Source: Borreliella andersonii (GTDB lineage: Bacteria; Spirochaetota; Spirochaetia; Borreliales; Borreliaceae). Taken from it: a DNA stretch of 64,000 nt. The position numbers and the translations under genes are program-made. The DNA lies in NCBI RefSeq assembly GCF_032595875.1, contig NZ_CP132457.1, positions 838,022-902,021 of the forward strand, written 5' to 3'. Positions 61,241 through 64,000 of this stretch are shown here, in pieces; within the stretch, counting starts at the first letter, position 1, and every line of letters starts with the position of its first letter. The notes beneath the pieces are model-generated. The model saw only the letters and a list, made by a program, of their open reading frames with translations. It did not search any database and was not told the origin of the DNA.

Positions 61241-61349
61241 AGCCCAAAACTTTTCTTGTATTTTCCATAATATTCTACGGTGTCTCTTAACATTTTATCA
61301 TACAAAAATCTTACAACACCCCAATAATAATTACCTGTAATAACCAAAT

Positions 61350-61592
61350 TTAATAAAAATTAATCAACGTATTTGTTAAAATATTATAAGCTCGGTTTCT
61401 ATAGCCTTTAGATCTTTTAGTGCTTTCAGTCACCTTTTCACCAGGTAATGACGGCCAGCCTTGAATTCTAGTCATTTTTTTGGATTTTAATCCTTTTTTA
61501 CTAGATTGATACTTAGTATCTTTTTGATTAGTGTTGAAATCTGTATTGCAAGCTAAAAATAGAAAGACGAATAAGTCTGCAATGATTTTAGA
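61350..61592 (-). pseudogene. Lipoprotein-like fragment without a start codon
   Basis: An open frame of about 80 codons reads KIIADLFVFLFLACNTDF, a plausible lipoprotein signal and lipobox, then a lysine-rich region with GWPSLPGEKVTES. At the position where an initiating Met is expected there is Ser (TCT), directly after a stop, and no alternative ATG, GTG or TTG precedes the signal. I read it as a broken gene of the plasmid type. I cannot name the family. Confidence 0.5.
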
Positions 61593-61606
61593 TTAGATTT
61601 AATTCA

Positions 61607-61634
61607 GTATTTAATATAATCAAATATTAAATAC
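61607..61634. repeat. 11-bp perfect inverted repeat in AT-rich gap
   Basis: GTATTTAATAT (61607-61617) is followed after six bases by its exact reverse complement (61624-61634). It stands upstream of the fragment at 61350-61592 in a stretch (61593-61723) that otherwise holds no reading frame. It could be an operator or simply an AT-rich palindrome. Confidence 0.6.
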
Positions 61635-61723
61635 AATACTATATTAAATTAAATATAGAACATTGGAATTATCATAATAATATGTGTATTACGAGTAGTT
61701 TTATAGTATTTTAGGTTTTTTAA

Positions 61724-62008
61724 AAAATCTATTTTGATAATACCATTAGCGATAATGACTTAAAGAACTTTTCAAAAATTGTATAGTTATCAGGCCAAAT
61801 ACAAGACATATTTAACACCTTTAACTCACTTGGGTTTTTTTTGAAGAAAGACTTGGTTGCTTTATTATATCCCAAAAAAGACAATCTAAAAGAACTAGAA
61901 ACTTCACATTTAGAAAAGCTTAAAGATTTTTTGGAAAAATTTTTATCTATAAAAACAACGGTCTCAGAAATGATGCATCAACTCTTACTAGACTATCAAA
62001 ATATCTGA
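61724..62008 (+). pseudogene. Lipoprotein-like remnant with internal stop
   Basis: One frame reads through a single internal TAG and gives a helical, lysine-rich sequence: IQDIFNTFNSLGF, then KKDLVALLYPKKDNLKEL, LEKLKDFLEKFLSIKTTV and SEMMHQLLLDYQNI before a stop. No start codon or signal precedes it. The pattern is that of the helical body of Borrelia surface lipoproteins, probably the same family as the signal fragment at 60961-61240 but on the opposite strand. Weaker coding scraps continue to about 62325 with several stops. Confidence 0.5.
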
Positions 62009-62663
62009 TAAACTTTACTCTTTTATGATTCACCTTCTTGATCAAAAAAATTTCAAACAACTTGGATAACTAGCGGCAGTATTTAAATACTTACAAATTT
62101 TTTAAAAATCTATTACTACAGAAGCATACACAAAAATTTTTAGAGAAATTTAAAAAGAAATAAAATTCAAGCATTTTATAATTATAAGAGTAGAAAAGTA
62201 TAGAAGATTATTTTATTAATTTCTTAATTATGATGAAATATACAATCAGAAAATTAGCAACAATCATTGCACAAGTAAAAAGCTCAAACGGTTACCCCAA
62301 CACAGACAATAAGATATACAAATAGTTAAAACAATTATGCCTAATCCTTATTTGTGTACGCTCTTTATATAATCACATTAATTTAATCAATATTTTCTAC
62401 TGTTTTTGCAGAATTTATAGAAGCTTTTCTTATAAATTTTTATAATTATCATAATTATTTTCATTATTAACGCTAACTAAGCTTAATAGTAAATATTTAA
62501 TTTAAATTTTTTCAAAATGCTCTCCTTATAAATTTGAATTAATAAATTTAGTTTCTATTGCATATTTTTAGTGTGTATTTAGATTATATGAATAAAAAAG
62601 AGAAGCCAATTCTTTCTCTTTTTAAAATATCAAGTACAACTTATTAATTTTTGTTTGGATTAA
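62009..62663. other. Non-coding or fully decayed stretch
   Basis: No intact gene is seen. On the plus strand a broken frame from about 62137 to 62310 (with FKHFIIIRVEKYRRLFY and FLNYDEIYNQKISNNH) could be the decayed tail of the preceding remnant. From about 62330 to 62663 I see only AT-rich sequence. Confidence 0.5.
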
Positions 62664-63128
62664 TCAAGCTTGATTTAATAGATAAAGAGCGTGGTAGTAC
62701 TTCTCCTTTATGTGGTTTGCCAGTGCTTCATCATATGTTTTAATGTTACCAGAATTTTTATTGTAAGCTTCAATAGTTGCGTTTAAGCTTTTAGCAAAGT
62801 TTTGTTTGATCTTTTAAATCACGTTCTATGCATTGTAGTAACTTTTCGGCTTCTTCTTTGCTTAGAGTACATAATGTATCTTTTATTTTTTTAAAAGTAT
62901 ATCTTCTTGTTGAATTTGAATATTTTTTGATGTTTCGAGAAATTTATGAGCTATTCTTCGGTTCTTAGAATTTTTATCAAGTTTTTCAAGAATTTCTTTT
63001 AATGTCAATATTTTTTCTCTATCGTAATTTAGGGATAGGTAAATTATTAGAGCAAAATAGAAATTTGTAAACCGGTTTCCAATGTTAGATACAAATCTAA
63101 AAATAAATTTTACTTTAAAAACAGCTTT
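62664..63128 (-). pseudogene. Remnant of a PF54 (CspA/CRASP-1-like) lipoprotein gene
   Basis: Read on the minus strand and allowing three frame changes, the segment gives SLNYDREKILTLKEILEKL, SKNRRIAHKF, then IKDTLCTLSKEEAEKLL with ERDLKD, and finally FAKSLNATIEAYNKNSGNIKT with a stop at 62664-62666. This order and these motifs match what I remember of the PF54 family on plasmid lp54, which includes the complement-regulator-binding protein CspA. The frame changes occur near position 63020, at the A7 run near 62898 and near 62803. No signal peptide is present, so the gene is dead. It indicates plasmid DNA transferred to the chromosome end. Confidence 0.65.
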
Positions 63129-63143
63129 ATTAAGTGGTGATAT

Positions 63144-63449
63144 GTGATATTTCCAATAGTTTCAGAAAAATGGTCTGTAGAGGCATTTGAAGTTCTAAAG
63201 AAATATGATGACAGCGTATTTGCAATTTTCTTTTTTCAAAATATATTCGGGATCAGGGTAGTGATCTTATTTTAAAAGAAATAGCTAAAGAAAGATTAAA
63301 AGGCGGAAAAAAACAATTCTCATAAAGGGATTAAATTAAATATAAATCAAATAAAAAAACTATCTCCTATTCAGAAATCAATAGTAGAATTGAAAGATAA
63401 TGAAAAATTTAGCTTAATATTAAAAATATTAAATTTAGCAAAGATATAA
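63144..63449 (+). pseudogene. Frameshifted gene of unknown plasmid-type family
   Basis: Joining three frames gives PIVSEKWSVEAFEVLKKYDD, then DQGSDLILKEIAKERLKGG and, after an A7 run, NNSHKGIKLNINQIKKLSP…KFSLILKILNLAKI with a stop at 63447-63449. A GTG at 63144 could be the original start. Two shifts are needed, one near 63253 and one at the A7 run near 63307. I do not recognise the family; the style suggests a plasmid maintenance or cp32-type protein, which is a guess. Confidence 0.5.
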
Positions 63450-64000
63450 TTTACTTTATCAGACTCCTAGACTAATCTTTCTATAAATTCAAAAAGTGTT
63501 TCTAATTGAAGAGAATTTTATGATGTTCTTGAGGTTGAGAAAAATATTTATAAAATTTAAAGAAGAAACAATTCTTTTAAAATTTCATTTTAGTAAATTT
63601 TAGTTTTGGGTTAAGAGTTGATCTTGGCCCTTTTTTATATACAATTGTAAAGTTTTTAGATTAATGTTTTTGTTTTATGTAAATATTTGTATGTTAGATT
63701 TGCAAGTAAAATATTTTGATTAAATAAGTTTTATTGTTATTAGGAAGTAGTCAATAGCTATTTTGTTGTTTGAATGCTTAGATATTGAAAATAATAATAG
63801 TACTATCTATAAAATACTTGAATTTTATTCTTTTAAAATTTCTCTAAAAATTATTATGCAGAGTTTAGGCGTATTTATTCACTACAAAAAGTTAAAGCCA
63901 TCTAAAATAGGATTTTAAAATTTGTGTTTATATGGGGTTATTAAAAGTAATGAAATTATTTAAAATTTAGTAGCAGAAATATACTAATAAATAGTATTTT
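63450..64000. other. Mostly non-coding terminal stretch with one short frame
   Basis: I see nothing convincing here. A 55-codon frame without a start (63751-63918, plus strand) reads IAILLFECLDIENNNSTIYK and ends SKIGF; it may be another gene fragment. I do not see a hairpin-telomere sequence, so the window probably stops before the chromosome end or my recognition fails. Confidence 0.4.

Noticed and set aside
61125..61340. Plus-strand open frame of 71 codons after the arc operon
   Set aside because: It is antisense to a better-supported minus-strand lipoprotein pseudogene with a signal peptide and lipobox, and it has no ribosome-binding site.
63900..64000. Hairpin telomere at the window end
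   Set aside because: I see no recognisable telomere box or terminal inverted sequence; the window edge is probably arbitrary.

Overview
The window is AT-rich, uses TTG and GTG starts freely, encodes lipoproteins with loose spirochaetal lipoboxes, and has the gene order (mutS–comF–rimP–nusA–infB … uvrB–uvrA–lptD … arcA–arcB) that I recall from the right end of the linear chromosome of Lyme-disease Borrelia (Borreliella), roughly BB0797 to BB0844 of strain B31. I cannot assign the species. There are no rRNA or tRNA genes and no CRISPR array. Almost everything up to about 60.9 kb is conserved chromosomal housekeeping; the last 3 kb is decayed, plasmid-like lipoprotein DNA.

Layout. 1-1.3 kb: end of mutS and a comF broken by two indels. 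1.3-9.6 kb: a transcription/translation cluster, rimP-nusA-infB-rbfA-truB, then rpsO-pnp behind its own promoter and a leader hairpin. 9.6-16.6 kb: envelope genes (propeller lipoprotein, two LptF/LptG-type permeases, murJ, periplasmic HEAT-repeat protein), with a decayed C-terminal scrap of tgt between the permeases and murJ. 16.6-19.5 kb: coaBC divergent from a yhdT-like gene and panF, linking pantothenate uptake to CoA synthesis. 19.5-25.4 kb: a tight run with pseudouridine synthase, a P-loop protein, murC, yicC-like RNase, cmk-like kinase, rpoZ, miaA and a 31-codon gene for a bS22/mS38-type ribosomal protein. 25.4-27.7 kb: small exported proteins. 27.8-37 kb: hrpA and topA on the minus strand, divergent from sbcD-sbcC. 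37-46 kb: a ROK-family gene, then minus-strand lipoprotein, ileS, clpA and a phosphohexomutase. 46-54.3 kb: uvrB-uvrA and an LptD-type outer membrane protein. 54.3-57 kb: minus-strand lipoprotein, RNase HI with a viroplasmin domain, and a large lipoprotein with a YiiX-like cysteine-hydrolase domain. 57.2-60.9 kb: arcA-arcB and a YfcC-type antiporter, an arginine deiminase pathway. 60.9-64 kb: pseudogenes and fragments only.

How it works together. The left part builds and regulates ribosomes (RimP, NusA, IF2, RbfA, TruB, S15, bS22) and turns over RNA (PNPase, YicC, HrpA, RNase HI). Genome maintenance is heavily represented (MutS, UvrA, UvrB, SbcCD, TopA). The LptF/G-type permeases and the LptD protein are notable because Borrelia makes no LPS, so this machinery must serve another cargo or role. 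The most informative findings are the three-frame tgt scrap with a hexanucleotide expansion, the hidden bS22 gene, the rpsO leader hairpin, the broken comF, and the terminal lipoprotein graveyard containing a PF54 (CspA-like) remnant.
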